Shown here piece after piece: positions 1-11,567 of a stretch of DNA of 64,000 bases; the stretch's first letter is position 1, and each line of letters begins with the position of its first letter. Source of the stretch: Ceratorhiza oryzae-sativae (taxonomy: Eukaryota; Basidiomycota; Agaricomycetes; Cantharellales; Ceratobasidiaceae). A program made the position numbers and the translations under genes. The DNA lies in the NCBI GenBank assembly GCA_030998015.1, contig JARWMV010000236.1, forward strand, positions 1-64,000. Direction: 5' to 3'. The notes beneath the pieces are model-generated. The model had not been told where the DNA came from. It was given only the letters and a program-made list of their open reading frames with translations, and did no database searches.

Positions 1-32
1 CCAAGGCTCAAGACTCATCCCAATCATCTACA
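1..32 (+). repeat. 3' end of Gypsy-3 copy A 5' LTR
   Basis: The first 32 bases match the last bases of the Gypsy-3 LTR seen at 26108-26472 and, inverted, at 24999-25413, ending in CTACA. The sequence that follows (GTTTGTTGTGACAT) matches the post-LTR leader at 26473 onward. The window therefore opens just inside the 5' LTR of a Gypsy-3 element; the rest lies outside the window. Confidence 0.6.
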
Positions 33-585
33 ACTTGTTTGTTGTGACATTGTGAAGCATTCTTACCAGGCTGTTGGCTCAGCACTCTGGATCTCATCCC
101 ACACCATCCATTTTAATGACATTTTGTACAAGCACATCAGCAGCTTGCACCCAGCTAACATACATGTCAACATGTCTACATCAGATGCACCCACTTCTAA
201 AGGCTTTGCTCTTGCATCAGCAGTGCCATGTCCAAACAACATTCCACATCAGCCACTTCATTGGCCAGGAACTCTCCCCTCCTCCCATCTGCATCTCTTG
301 CTGTAGTTGGCAACACACCAGGCATCAGCACACCTTCAAACAGTGCACAGGCCTTTCTGTATGGTCCAGAAGACCTTCAATAACTAGGTCGTCTCTCCAA
401 CTATCTGATTGGCACCAGGAGCAACAATTCCTAAGCCACTGGACTCCATGGCAGGCTGGAGGTGCTACAAAACAATCTCAGCAACAAGATTTGGGCAACA
501 GAGGCCAGGATCATGTCTGCCCTCTCCAGAATGCTTCAAGATAAAACCAGGCTTGCCAGAGAGCAAGAGCAACACACCCCAATGC
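33..585 (+). pseudogene. gag: Gypsy-3 copy A leader and gag N-terminus (broken)
   Basis: This stretch aligns with the leader and gag start of Gypsy-3 copy B (26473-27030). The recognisable gag part starts near 330 and includes the shared AQAFLYGPED motif and a GTRSNNS-like motif. It is interrupted by stop codons and small indels, so it is not a working gene. At 585 it is cut by Gypsy-1 copy 1 and resumes at 24670, the bases AATGC being repeated on both sides. Bases 33-300 hold only the untranslated leader; I see no other gene in them. Confidence 0.65.
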
Positions 586-1290
586 TGTTATGGATCACTA
601 ACATTTTTCTATTATTTTAGTCTGCTCTGCCAACCTCAAGCAATGCCTCTGTAATTAATTTGTGAAATACTTGAATTTGTATGCACTACAAATTGTACTA
701 TTTTCTGCTCCATTAAATAGTACAAATTTCCCGCTTTCCAACGCATATTTTATTAAGTTTTTACAATAAGATCTCAGAGAGATACAGAGTTTGCGATATT
801 TCCTCTTATCAGGGAAGATTGATTACAACACTGCGCCGCTCATATCTCGGCAACCGCTTATGCTATCAAAGCGATCTTATGCTTTATCGATAGCTAATCT
901 TCGGCGGTATCTGCTGCCCGAAGATCCTCGCGATCCACCAGATCCTTGCGCCGGAATGTCCTGAAGATCATTAGAATCTTACTGGACCATCAATCAAGAT
1001 CTAATGACTCCAGTGAGTCAGGAGAGCCTTCCAAATTGATCCAGAAGCTTCTCTGACTCACTTTATGACTCACTGAGATGTAACCTCCATGCATTACATG
1101 TATATACTATGATAATATGATCTACAAGCCAATAGCGGGTCTCAGATGCATCAATGCCTTCAATCCACACCCTGTCTTTACTCTATTATCCTATACTGGG
1201 CTAAGCTGTACCCCAAGTATAGCAGTACCCTCTTTTGATGATCACACTGGCATGCATGCATCTATTTGGCTCTGGAATGCCCTCCTCAGG

Positions 1291-1299
1291 GTATAAAAT
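1291..1299 (+). promoter_or_regulatory. TATA box in Gypsy-1 LTR
   Basis: GTATAAAAT lies about 130 bp upstream of the AATAAA signal and is conserved as TATAAAAG in the other Gypsy-1 LTRs (for example the complement of CTTTTATACC near 44943). Position and conservation suggest the core promoter that starts the genomic RNA; the start site is inferred, not seen. Confidence 0.6.
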
Positions 1300-1422
1300 G
1301 ACCTCCTCTGAAGCCCTCCCAGACCACCCTCCTCCTCTTACTCAACCCAGACTGGTTATTGGTTTCCTTTCTCTTTCTATTTCTCTTTCTGTGTGTGATT
1401 TCTTATATAACTAGTACTGAGG

Positions 1423-1428
1423 AATAAA
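1423..1428 (+). terminator. Polyadenylation signal in Gypsy-1 LTR
   Basis: A canonical AATAAA follows the conserved CTAGTACTGAGG segment and is kept in every Gypsy-1 LTR in the window. With the upstream TATA box it defines a probable U3-R-U5 layout in which this signal ends the retroviral-type transcript. Confidence 0.55.
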
Positions 1429-1893
1429 GTACCATATTAGTTATACATTGTCTGATTGATTGTATCTTATATACAGAGATATATAAGGATACAATATTGC
1501 CTGATTGAGTGTGACATTAAGTACCAGCTATTAGAGGAAATCTAAGTACCTGTAGCTGAGGAAGTATACACATTAGGCAGCCCACCATCTATCCTATAAG
1601 CTATTGCTTAAGCCTAGTATTAAGATTAGTATCAGTTAGTCCAAGTGACTGGGGCTGAACTACATTTAAGATATCTAAGGGAACCTGACCATAGCAGTCT
1701 TGCTCTTTATACCTATAAATTACTCAGTTTACACTGTGAAAGGTTAAGACTACCTTGAGTGTTACTTGATTGCATTTCAACTACTTTGAGCCTTCTTACT
1801 CTAGTCTAAGAAGTATTGAGTACAATTAGTGAATACTAACATATCTACATTTGCTTAAGCTCTAGATATTCAAGTGTTCCTGGACCCATAACA

Positions 1894-1914
1894 TTGGTGA
1901 AGTGACCCAGGTCC
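1894..1914 (+). other. Gypsy-1 primer-binding region
   Basis: Directly after the LTR the sequence reads TTGGTGAAGTGACCCAGG, with a TGG start two bases from the LTR end as expected for a tRNA-primed minus-strand start. Copy 2 has the same sequence with CGACCC in place of TGACCC (complement of 44330-44350). I cannot name the tRNA from sequence alone. Confidence 0.55.
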
Positions 1915-2027
1915 TTACATCAAGTAACTATCAACTAACATTGCCATTTTTGGTCAATCTATTGCCCAAAACAGAATTTCTTAATTTTGATCACTCTGTG
2001 TATAGAAATACCTTTCTTACCACACAG

Positions 2028-2470
2028 AATACGACAACATATCTTGGGCTCTTGAGATAGATCCTGTCTGGATTCAAGCCCCAAACCCTACAATTACTGT
2101 TTTAGGTTATAGTTGTATTGGTGGTCCACCCCCACATATTACTCTGACATTTACCTTTAGGGGTTATAGGCCATATATTCCAATAAATTCAGTATCAAGT
2201 ACTCTAAGTGCTGGAGTTGAATTTGAAGTCTATATTCAACATCTTCCTAATCAACCACAACCAATAAAAGTTCAACACACATTTATTAGTTCTTTCTGGT
2301 CTCCTCATACCAGCTACTGGGATACAGTTTATCAAGCCATTTATCAATTTGTAACTGAAACATATTTTGAAAATTATTCTGAAGTAAAAATTAATCTTGG
2401 ATTGGAGAAGAACTGTTATGGCCAATACTTCAAATATGTCTGTACATGTCCCTGGAAGTTTTTGGGATAG
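2028..2470 (+). pseudogene. Possible pre-gag exon, unknown protein
   Basis: A frame without an ATG stays open from just after TAG at 2003-2005 to TAG at 2468, overlapping the start of gag in another frame. Copy 2 keeps the same open frame (about 44219 to 43864, - strand), including motifs such as ISWALEIDPVWIQAPNP and TSYWDTVYQAIYQF. In both copies the frame begins after a pyrimidine-rich tract ending in CACAG, a good 3' splice site, so it may be the second exon of a spliced message starting in the leader or LTR. I do not recognise the protein. Both copies conserve reading frame and amino acids over about 120 codons, which is more than chance for a leader. In copy 2 the frame ends right at the gag start. 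Confidence 0.45.
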
Positions 2471-5400
2471 TACACACCACCCACTACCACCTGAAGATCC
2501 TTATGCATCAGATTCCATGGTAGGAAGTGATGCAGGAGGCAGGCATGTACAATCAGACTATAGTTTTCATTACCATGATACTGTAGATTATGAACATTAT
2601 TTGCCCATCCCTCCTAGTGGATCTAGTTCATATATTGTTCTTACTCCTAGAGAGCAAAGGCATCTGACTTACCAACCTGCTGCTACTAGAATGACAAACC
2701 TAACAAGGATGCATCCAGAGATAGCAGAGAGGAGAAGTTTAGTTAGAGCTGTGGGGAGGAAGATTTATGAACATCCTCATCCCCATGTAATGCACATTAA
2801 ATACCCATCTATTGGGTGTAGAGAATTCTTTAAGGATCTCTTACAAGAATTGGATTATTTATGTACATTTAGGCCAGCATGGACTTGGTCTGCATCTGGA
2901 GAACCTGTCATGTTCATTGACTTGAGCAGGCATAGGAGTTTTAGGACTAAGCTCTCTGCTTTTAAGTCCCAACTGCTCCCTGTTAGGAGCAGGCATCCTA
3001 TACCTCACCCAGATGTTCCTGCGTTCCCTGAAACTAGGAAGCATTTTGCTTTCATTAAGAAACCGCATGAAGTTGCTTGTGTATTATTTAGGGATGAAGT
3101 TGAGCACTTCTTGGCTTACCTCTTTATTGAACACCAAGCTATGCAAGACCTTGGTCAAGGAAAGCAAAGGGAGCTCAATGAAATAATGTGGGAAAATTCT
3201 GAGAGTAGATCCAAGATTCCAGAATATGCTCCAGCCCCTCATCCTATGCATACTATTGACTCAATTAGATCTCCTACTGGTTGACTAGAATTCAAACCTC
3301 TAGAAGTTCAGGAGGATCCAGATGAGCCAGTGAGTGGTGGAGAGGAGCAAGTTCAACAAGAAGAGCAGGAAGTGGAAGATATCACAAGGATAGCAGATGA
3401 TTCTGCTGAGGATACTACCATGACTGCAATTCAACCTTCTGGATTTGCATCTACTTCAGCTATGGCTCAAGGAAGATGCTTCATTGGACCTGTAACTAGT
3501 TCTCCAGCTAGACCAGAAGCCTTGGGTGCAATTACTCCTATAAGGACTCCAAGTGAGAGGAGACTACAAGCTCTATTTACTCCAGAATCAGTTTCTCAAA
3601 TAGAAGCTACTTGCATTTTGGGAGTTAGAGGACCGGCTACTTACCTAGAGAGTTACTTAGGAAATTCATTTACTCCTGTAGATAAAGACTGTCAAGAACT
3701 GACATGCATATATCCACTTTATAATATTTTCTTGATTTATTACAATTTTTGAGATCATTTTCAAAACATACTTGCCTTTTATGGTATATCTGTGTCATGT
3801 GATTCAGGGGATGTTCCAGACTGATAACTGAGATGTATTTCAACTCTGATGTGAAATTCCACAGTTCCGCAGTCGCTTCTATCGCTTCTATCTCTTATTG
3901 GTCATGACTCACTGTACAGATGTGTTTGTTATGATGTGGCTTGTACCATGTATAAAAACCAGGTCAAGTTCACAGAGGACTCCTCAAGAACTTGACCTCT
4001 TGTCAAATACAAGTTCTTTCCTTTCTTACTATTTTCCTCATCACCTGACTTGTCATCATTGACAAAGACTATCCTAGATGCATAGGAGTAGGTCCTAGGC
4101 AATCAGGAAGAGTGCTAGAACCTCTATTACCTCCTGCTCAAGTGACTGAAGCTGGTCCTTCAACTTTGCCCACTATTGGAGAAGTAAATGAGGATGATAC
4201 TGATCAGGACCAGGACTCTCCCTTGGTAAATAAACCTGCTAGACCTTGTCAATCCTTTGACAATGCTATTAGGAAGGAACCTTTTAGGGGTTGACTTAGC
4301 AAAGGTCATGCAGTTACTATTGAGGAAGAGTCTCCACCTCATAAACAGTATGCACCACCTTCACCTCCTGTTCCAGGAATGGGTCCAATATTCCCTGAAC
4401 AGTATACTAGAAGACAAGCATCTCCTTATACACCTAGGGTGCCAATAACCCCCTCTAGGCCAGTAAGGGATGACTCTGGGATTGTCCCTCAAGGAGCTGT
4501 TCCCCTTATTGTTACTTGTAGTGAAGAAGACTCTTCTGAGGAAAAAGCTAGGAGACCAAGGCATAGGAGTTCCAATAGAACTTCAGATGCTGAAGCAGGC
4601 AGGCCTACAGAAGATCATAGGGCTGAAGATTTTAGAGAGCCTACTGGACCTTCTGTAACTATGACTGGAGATCCTTCAAAGATGCCAGTTTATAGTCCTG
4701 AAGGGAATACCTTATTAGGTTTCCAGCCATTAGTAACTCAGTCTCATTTACCTGCTGATGCTAGCATACATATGCCACAAGTCTCTAGACCTACTGAAGC
4801 TGAAACATTTAGAACTCAGAGGTTTGATCCCTATCAACCCTTTGTGATAAATCTAGGACCAGGATTCTCTGGTCTGGCTTCTACTCCACCTAGGAGGCCA
4901 CCAGGACCTCCTCCCACTGGACCTCCTGCCTCTAGTGGTAGGAATTTCTCAGGAGGAAGTGCAGGTCCACCCAATCCTTCAGGAGGAGGACAGGGGCCAC
5001 CTAACCCTCCAGTAGGTCAAAGTTACCCTCAGCAAGGAGGAGGACATATTCCTCATGTTCCTCCTATTCCACCTATTCCACCCAACACTCCTAGGCCACA
5101 AGGACCACCAGGACCACCTGGACCACCTGGACCTCCAGGGCCCTCAGGAAACCCTCCAAATGGTCCTTATCCTTGGATTCAAGGCCCTCCAGGACGTCCA
5201 GGAGACCAAGGTCCCCCTGGAAGGGATGGCAGGGATGGAAGAGATGGTCCACCAGGTCCACCAGGCCCACCAGGCCCAGAAGGCCCTAGAGGAGCTGGAG
5301 GAAATGGTAACAATAACAACCAAAATAATTGGCCCCATCTAGACATGAAATTGAAGCCTGAAGTGATACCAGAGTATGATGGTGATCCAGATGAACTATA

Positions 5401-6331
5401 TGAATGGATAGATCAAATCAATCAATATATAGCCATGGGTTTAAATGAGAACAACAGACTCACCCTGACTATCCCATTCAGGTTTACTGGAGATGCTAAA
5501 CAATGGTGGTATCAGTTCAATGAGGAACAAAGGCTTAGAATGTCTACAGATTGGAATCAGATGAGAGCTTGCTTAATTAGTTTCTTTTGGACTCCTACTT
5601 GGATTACCAAGGCTAGGAACAAAGCTTTGGCAGCCAGGTTCAAGGATTCAGGCAACAATAAAGAAACTCCAGTTCAGTATGCACTTTGCAAAAAGAAACT
5701 GCTTGACATGGTTGAAGATTGGGATGACCTCACTATCATTGCTGAAGTGGCTAGGTCAGCTCCTACACAATGGAGAACTATAGTCAACCATGAGGATATT
5801 GCAGACTGGTCCACCTATGTGACTAGAATTAAGGAACAAGAAGATTTATTGCAAGATTGGCCTTGCCATATGAACAACCAAGCTACCTATGACACAGTCA
5901 AGGAGGTGATCAAAGCTTTGAAGGCTGAAAAGCATCAGAAAAAGCATGGTCACAAAGCTAGTGCTCATGCAGTAAATTCTTCTAACTCTAAGTTCAAGTC
6001 AAAGCAGCCTGATAAATTCAAAGGCTATAAGAGGCCCTTCCCTCCAGACAATTCTAATGTTTCCAAACATAAGAAAGGGACTCCTAAAGCTAGAGGAATG
6101 AGAGGCTGTATTCATTGTGGAAGTCTTATGCACTATGACAAGGAGTGCAAGCATAATAAATCTAATGCTAACAATGTCCAAGTTTATTTTGCTGAAACTA
6201 CTGAAGCTGAACTGCTTATGCTGAATATGAAGCTGCCTGCAATGATTCCTGAATCATCTGAAACTGAGCCATCTGAAGACCAAGAGGAAGAATCTGATTC
6301 TTCTAGCTCTTCTTCTGACTTGGATTTTTAA
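2418..6331 (+). pseudogene. gag: Gypsy-1 copy 1 Gag (collagen-like, zinc knuckle), broken
   Basis: The Gag frame starts at ATG 2418 (MANTSNMS) and, once the solo LTR at 3690-4064 is removed, spans about 1,180 codons, long for Gag. The first third is a conserved globular region (HPHPHVMHIKYPS, TFRPAWTWSASGEP). The middle is Pro/Gly rich, with true collagen-type Gly-X-Y triplets at about 5101-5320. Next comes the retrotransposon capsid region ([28 protein letters not shown]), then a CCHC zinc knuckle ([14 protein letters not shown], near 6108-6150) and an acidic Ser-rich tail. Breaks include TGA at 3282, where copy 2 has CGT (Arg), and TGA at 4292. The frame is uninterrupted through 4379-6331. 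It ends TTT TAA at 6326-6331, overlapping pol in the -1 frame. Confidence 0.88.
3690..4064 (+). mobile_element. Solo LTR 'a' (375 bp) inside Gypsy-1 gag
   Basis: The insertion interrupts gag between TAAAGAC and AAGACTATCC. The 5-bp target AAGAC occurs on both sides (3685-3689, 4065-4069), and copy 2 has the uninterrupted sequence. It begins TGTCAAGAAC and ends TCATTGACA, typical TG...CA ends, with a TATA box (TATAAAAACC near 3951). It has no coding sequence, so it is a solo LTR left by recombination of another LTR element that is not otherwise in this window. Confidence 0.88.
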
Positions 6332-8856
6332 TTAATTCCCAGCCTTCTGAATCTAATGAGACAGAGGACTTGGGAGTAAATGCAGATGACCAGGATATAC
6401 AGGCAGTACACAATTATAATGCATTAGCAAATCAAACAATGGCTACCAAATCATTTTCTATTCAATTATCTACCAGGAATGAGCCTCTTGACCTTAAATC
6501 AATCCCTGAGGATAAAACTATTACTCTTAAAAAGGTGATGGAACGTCCTTCAGGAACTCATTTCTTGGGAACTAGACCTACAGTAGCTATGGCTAGGGTA
6601 GGGAATGAAGAAGGCTTAACAGAAATTACTGTTGACTCAGGCTCTGATATTACCCTGATTAGCTATAATTTTCTGACTAGCTTGAAACAACCTCCTAAAG
6701 AGAAATCTGGCCAAAAGATAAATCTTATTCAAGTGACTGGTAAAACTAGTATTACAGGATATGTAGTATTAGACTTAACCTTCCCTACTAAGGATGGACC
6801 TGTAAAGATGCAGGTAGAAGCCTATGTAGTGAAAGGAATGAAAGTACCTTTCATTCTGGGTAATGACTTTTCTAACCAATATAGAATCTCTTTAGATTGT
6901 CTTTCCTCTCCTAGCAGAATACTCTTTGGCAACTCTGGTAGGTCTGCTGAAGTAATTGAATTAGAAACTGAACCAAGATTGGATGAAGCTGGAAATGTAT
7001 TTCAAGTTTACACTAGACCAGACTTCAAGACAAACCTAGAAAGAAGAGCCTTTCACAGGAAAAAATCTTCTAAGAAGAAAGCCTTAAAGAAAGGGCCTGA
7101 AGGTACTACCCCAGTTAAATTAGCTAGGGATTTATTTTTAAAGGCTGAATTCATTACACAAGTGCCTATTCTAGTAGAATTTCAGGAAGGAGAGCAAGAA
7201 GGTTTTATTGAAGGCAGTCTAGAAAGTAATAATGGAACTTTAGACATCCATGGAACTACAGATGGCATCATCACTCCTGCTACTAAGACTATTCAGATAA
7301 TTAATTTTTCTCAGAGGCCAGTGCATTTACCCAAAGGACATATCATAGGATATATGCATGACCCCAAGATTGCATTGGATAAAGAAAAGGATTTGCCTGA
7401 GGAAATTAGGAGGGCAGGAGAAGCCAAGGCACATCTAATAAATACTCTCGTGAAGGAAGTCAAAGTAACTTCTCCTACTGCTGAAGAGATTGAACTCTCA
7501 AAGCAGCCAGAGGGGGGCCCCAAAACTGCTGAACTGCCTGACCCAGAGTAAATCCCTAGGGAAAGACTCTTGGCAGAAGTACACTGGGGAGATAATTGGA
7601 CTGCAGATCAGAAGAAAAGCTTGCAAAAGGTTTTGAAGAACTTTGAAGCTTTTGGATTAGATTGCAGACTTGGCAATTACCCTGCCAAAGTAGAGATTAA
7701 TCTCAGACCAGGTACAAAAGAAATTGCCTTAACTCCTTATAGGCCAAGTGGAGAAGCTAAAGCCACTATAGACAAGCAAATAGATGATTGGTTGCACTTA
7801 GGTGTAATTGAGGAATCTAAGAGCCTTGGGGCTTCCCAGTGCTTGTAGTATGGCAGAATAATAAGCCTTGCTTGTGCATTGATTACAGGAAGCTTAATGC
7901 AGTAGCTATACCAGATGAATACCCTCTACCTAGGCAACAAGACATCCTTCATTCACTTGAAGGAGCCCAATATCTCAGTACTCTAGATGCATTAGTAGGC
8001 TTTACTCAACTCCAGATAAAGGATGAGGATAGGCCTAAGACAGCATTTAGATGTCACAGAGGACACTTTCAATTCAGAAGAATGCCTTTTGGATGGAGAA
8101 ATGGACCTCCAGTATTCCAAAGGGTTATGACTGATGTTTTGGCCCCATTCTTATGGATATTTGCTCTAGTATATATAGATGACATTGTGATATACAGCAA
8201 GTCATTTGAAGACCACTGTGAGCATTTAGACAAAGTATTAAAGGCCATTGCAGACTCTGGATTGACTCTTTCTCCTGGTAAATGCCACCTTGGATATCAA
8301 TCTTTGCTCCTTTTAGGACAAAAGGTGTCCAGACTTGGCATGTCTACCCATAAGGAGAAAGTGGAAGGCATTCTACAATTAGAGGAACCTAAGGATATAC
8401 CTACATTACAAACATTCTTAGGAATGATGACCTACTTTTCAAGTTATATTCCATATTATACTTGGATAGTAGCTCCATTATTTAATCTCTTAAAGAAGAG
8501 TGTCAAGTGGAAATGGGATAAATTGGAATCCCATGCTTTCAAACTAGCTAAGCTAGTCCTAGCCAATGCACCAGTTCTCTCTTACCCAATACCAGGGATG
8601 CCCTATAGGCTTTATACTGATGCATGTGACTTTGGAATAGCTGCTATTTTACAGCAAATTCAAACCATGAAACTTAAGGACCTGAAAGGAACTAGAGTTT
8701 ATGATCAATGTAAGAAAGCTCACCAAGAAGGGTTACCTGTCCCCAGGTTTATTACACCTGACTCCAAAGGAAAGGTCATCCTGACTGGGGGGGCTGATGG
8801 TACTGAAACTTTTGACTATGAAGATACTTGGAATGAAGATTTTGAAGAAACTGAAG
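6325..8856 (+). pseudogene. pol: Gypsy-1 copy 1 Pol: protease and reverse transcriptase, broken
   Basis: Pol is in the -1 frame relative to gag and overlaps its stop. The protease core VDSGSDITLI lies near 6632. The RT includes the LDALVGFTQLQ region, the RRMPFGW motif and the active site YIDD at 8172-8183. The RNase H start follows (LYTDACDFG). After that aspartate comes a long extra segment (KGTRVYDQCKKAH to FDYEDTWNEDFEETEV), seen in other basidiomycete chromoviruses, before the solo LTR at 8857 cuts the gene. Breaks: TAA at 7549-7551, where copy 2 reads through, and a frameshift near 7840. RT motifs themselves look normal. Confidence 0.9.
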
Positions 8857-9378
8857 TGTCATGGCTTAGACCATGACGCAGATTTTATTATAATTTTCCT
8901 ATATTTTATACATCTCTCTTTCTCATATTTTTGGACAAGTCCCATTTAATCAGATATATGCATAGAATTACTTACATGATCACATGACCTTGTTGTTGTT
9001 TATGTTCTGTTTGTACCTTCTGGAATATTCTGTTACGTGGCACCATTCTTACATTGTACAATAGTTGTCTCACACGATATGTGTATTTGATATAGCTCAA
9101 CATATGAATATATAAGGGAGAGTCTGAGAGCCTTAAGCCTCAGAACTCAACCTCCTGTTGTTCATCCTACTACCTGAGTGACTTATAGTCCATAGTCTCT
9201 GCCCAGGTCTGTTGAGACCAAGTGCACATAGTTCTATATCTGCATCTTATCACGCCCTTGCTTCTTGTCGCATGTCTACCCTTTGACATTGTGACTTAGA
9301 CATCTGGCACTGCCACCCATAGGTCTCCCATCGTCCCTTTAGACATTTGGGTCATCCCTCCTGGTTGTAGCTCTGACA
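8857..9378 (+). mobile_element. Solo LTR 'b' (522 bp) inside Gypsy-1 RNase H
   Basis: The insertion splits the pol sequence ACTGAAG / TGAAGTACACATAG, duplicating TGAAG (8852-8856 and 9379-9383); copy 2 is uninterrupted at 37808. It starts TGTCATGGC and ends GCTCTGACA. A TATA-like TATATAAGG is near 9110. No coding sequence is present. It does not resemble the other LTRs here and represents a further, otherwise absent family. Confidence 0.87.
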
Positions 9379-10779
9379 TGAAGTACACATAGAGTGGGTC
9401 ATTGCCTACTAGTCAAGACTTCTCAAATTGGCTGAGACAAGGTATTCAGCCACTGAGAGAGAAGCTCTAGGTGTAAGAGATGGTCTAATGAAATTCCACA
9501 TGTATCTTGAAGGTGCTAAAGTTGTAGTAGTGTCAGATCATGCTGCCCTTAAATGGAGTAAGACTTACCAATCTGTGAACAGAAGACTATCTGGCTATGC
9601 CATAGTAATAGCTGCCTTTCCAGACTTAGTAATAGTTCATAGAGCAGGCAAATTCCATACTAATATTGACCCTATCTCTAGACTAAGAAGAAGGATCCCT
9701 AGACAAGATGGACCTTTAGCAGACTTATCAACCCCTCTTACTTTTAACAATGACACTGAAGATGCCCTGAAGAATCTGTACCAAGAAATAGGTGTAGACG
9801 TTGAGAAGGACTTGCTAGTCCAGTCGACGATGCATGCTTTGGCCAATGAAGAAAAGCCTTCCAAAGGTTTTAGGACAAAGTTTAAGGTAAGAAACAAAGT
9901 ATATAAAGCTAATGTCTCTCTTGCTACATCAGGTTTGAATGAGCCACACATCAGCATTAATGAATCAGAAGTTAATCACTTTTATGAAGCATACACTCAT
10001 GATCCCCATTTTGCTGATGTACTCAAGAAGCTTCAAGGTGAGTATGATCATCTAAATCCACCCTACAAACAATATAGGATTGGAGAAAATGGTCTGATTT
10101 ACTTTTGCAGAGATGACAATTACAAGCTGTGCATCCCTAAAGACTTACAGAAGGAAGTAGTAGCTGAAATACATGACTCTCTTCAAGAAGGAGCTCATGC
10201 TGGCTACCATAGGACCTACAATAAAGTAGCTTCCACCTACTACTGGCCTAAGATGGTACAAGTCATTAAGGAATATGTGTGCACTTGTGATATTTGTCAA
10301 AAGGCTAAGCCTAAAAGACATGGACAAAGAGGTTTTCTTCAATCTATTCCAATTCCTAGTCAGCCTTTTGAAGTAGTAACCATGGATTTTATTATGGATC
10401 TTCCTCCTAGCAATGGATTTAATGCCATACTAACTATAGTTGATAAATTAACTAGGTATGCACACTTTATCCCTTGCAATACTTCTATCAATGAGGAAGA
10501 GACTGCCAAACTATTCCATGCACATATATGGACTAAGTATGGTCTTCCAAGATAAGCTATTACTGACAGAGACTCTAGATGGACAGGAGCCTTTTGGGAA
10601 CACTTAACCTCTTTGGTTGGCATTCAGAGATTGCTTACTACAGCTTACCACCCACAAGCTGATGGACAGAGTGAGATTATGAACCAAACCTTAGAGATTG
10701 CCCTAAGAGCTTTTGTCTTTCCTACAATGGACAATTGGAGTGACCTCCAAAATAATTTTAGCTTCACTTACAACACCAT
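9379..10779 (+). pseudogene. pol: Gypsy-1 copy 1 Pol: RNase H end and integrase core, broken
   Basis: This continues pol after solo LTR 'b'. It has the RNase H motifs YSATEREALGV and VSDHAALKW, then the integrase zinc-binding region (AHAGYHRTYNKV ... CDICQKAKPK), then the catalytic core with first Asp in TMDFIMDLP, second Asp in ITDRDSRWTG and Glu in ADGQSEIMNQTLE. TAA at 10553-10555 replaces the glutamine codon present in copy 2. The gene is cut at 10779 by Gypsy-2 copy 1 within the segment reading FTYNT and resumes at 18749. Confidence 0.9.
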
Positions 10780-11447
10780 TGTTATGACCCACCAAACAGA
10801 TATAACAGAATAACCTAATCTTTTTACAGATTTATGGCATTTTTCCTAAGCAGAACAAGCCATAAACAAGGTCACATGACCTTGGCGCTTAACTGGCGCT
10901 TACAGTGGCTACCCTGAACTTGCTTCAGCATTTCTCTCCCTTGTTACTTGGAGCAAGGAGCAAGTTGTCATGTGATCTCAGCGCTTATGGCAGGATCAGG
11001 TGATCTCAGCGCCTACAGTGGTTACCCTGAACTCGCTCCAGCATTTCTCTCCATTGTTACTTGGAGCAAGGAGCAAGTTGTCACATGATCTTGGCACTTA
11101 CGGCAGGATCACGTGACCTCAGCGCCTACCCCTTGGACCTTGTGCAGCTCTATAAGATTTGGAGCTGCACAAACTTAAGACAAACAATTACCTAACCCAT
11201 AGTACTGTACATGACCTGCACCTACTGCAGATTGTGCTTAGATAATACATCCGCAGCCACCAGCCACAGGCATATATAAGGAGGATAAAGCAAGACTGGA
11301 CGCCTCAGCTTGCTTTATCTTGTCAACCACCATAGACCATAGCAAACACTGTAACTAGAACACTCAATATACATACTGCATAGCACCAAACTGTCAATGC
11401 AGCCACTACTTAAGTGCTCCACAGGGAGCCTCCAGAGGGTCACAACA
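10780..11447 (+). repeat. Gypsy-2 copy 1 5' LTR (668 bp)
   Basis: TGTTATGACC to GGGTCACAACA. It holds two units of a ~113-bp tandem repeat starting at 10902 and 11015 (ACAGTGG...), each with a CACGTG-like site and a TTACTTGGAG motif. A TATA box (GCATATATAAGG) is near 11270. The 3' LTR has three units instead of two. No TGG-type primer site directly follows the LTR; the nearest candidate, TGGCGAACATA, lies about 28 bp downstream. Confidence 0.92.
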
Positions 11448-11567
11448 TTATAAAGCAAGCTCTTAACTTAACTAGTGGCGAACATAAGTATACTACACAG
11501 ATACTAAGGGCTGAGTACACAGAAAACCAGCTAACTCCTGTGATACATAAGAGAACACAAAGAAACT

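Larger units (their letters stand above)
586..1893 (+). repeat. Gypsy-1 copy 1 5' LTR (1308 bp)
   Basis: It starts TGTTATGGATCAC and ends CCCATAACA, giving inverted TGTTA/TAACA ends. It matches the 3' LTR starting at 22576, both LTRs of copy 2 and the solo LTR at 55250-56560. It contains a TATA box, an AATAAA signal and a CpG-rich hairpin (ATCTTCGG at 897-904 pairing with CCGAAGAT at 917-924). It carries a single unit of the 18-bp motif that is expanded eightfold in the 3' LTR. Confidence 0.93.

Noticed and set aside
2204..2425. Minus-strand 73-residue frame overlapping the gag start
   Set aside because: The + strand frame here is conserved in both copies; the - strand frame is a shadow.
5055..5342. 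Host collagen-like gene
   Set aside because: The Gly-X-Y block is in frame with the retrotransposon capsid and zinc knuckle in both Gypsy-1 copies, so it is part of Gag; the other open frames over it are shadows.
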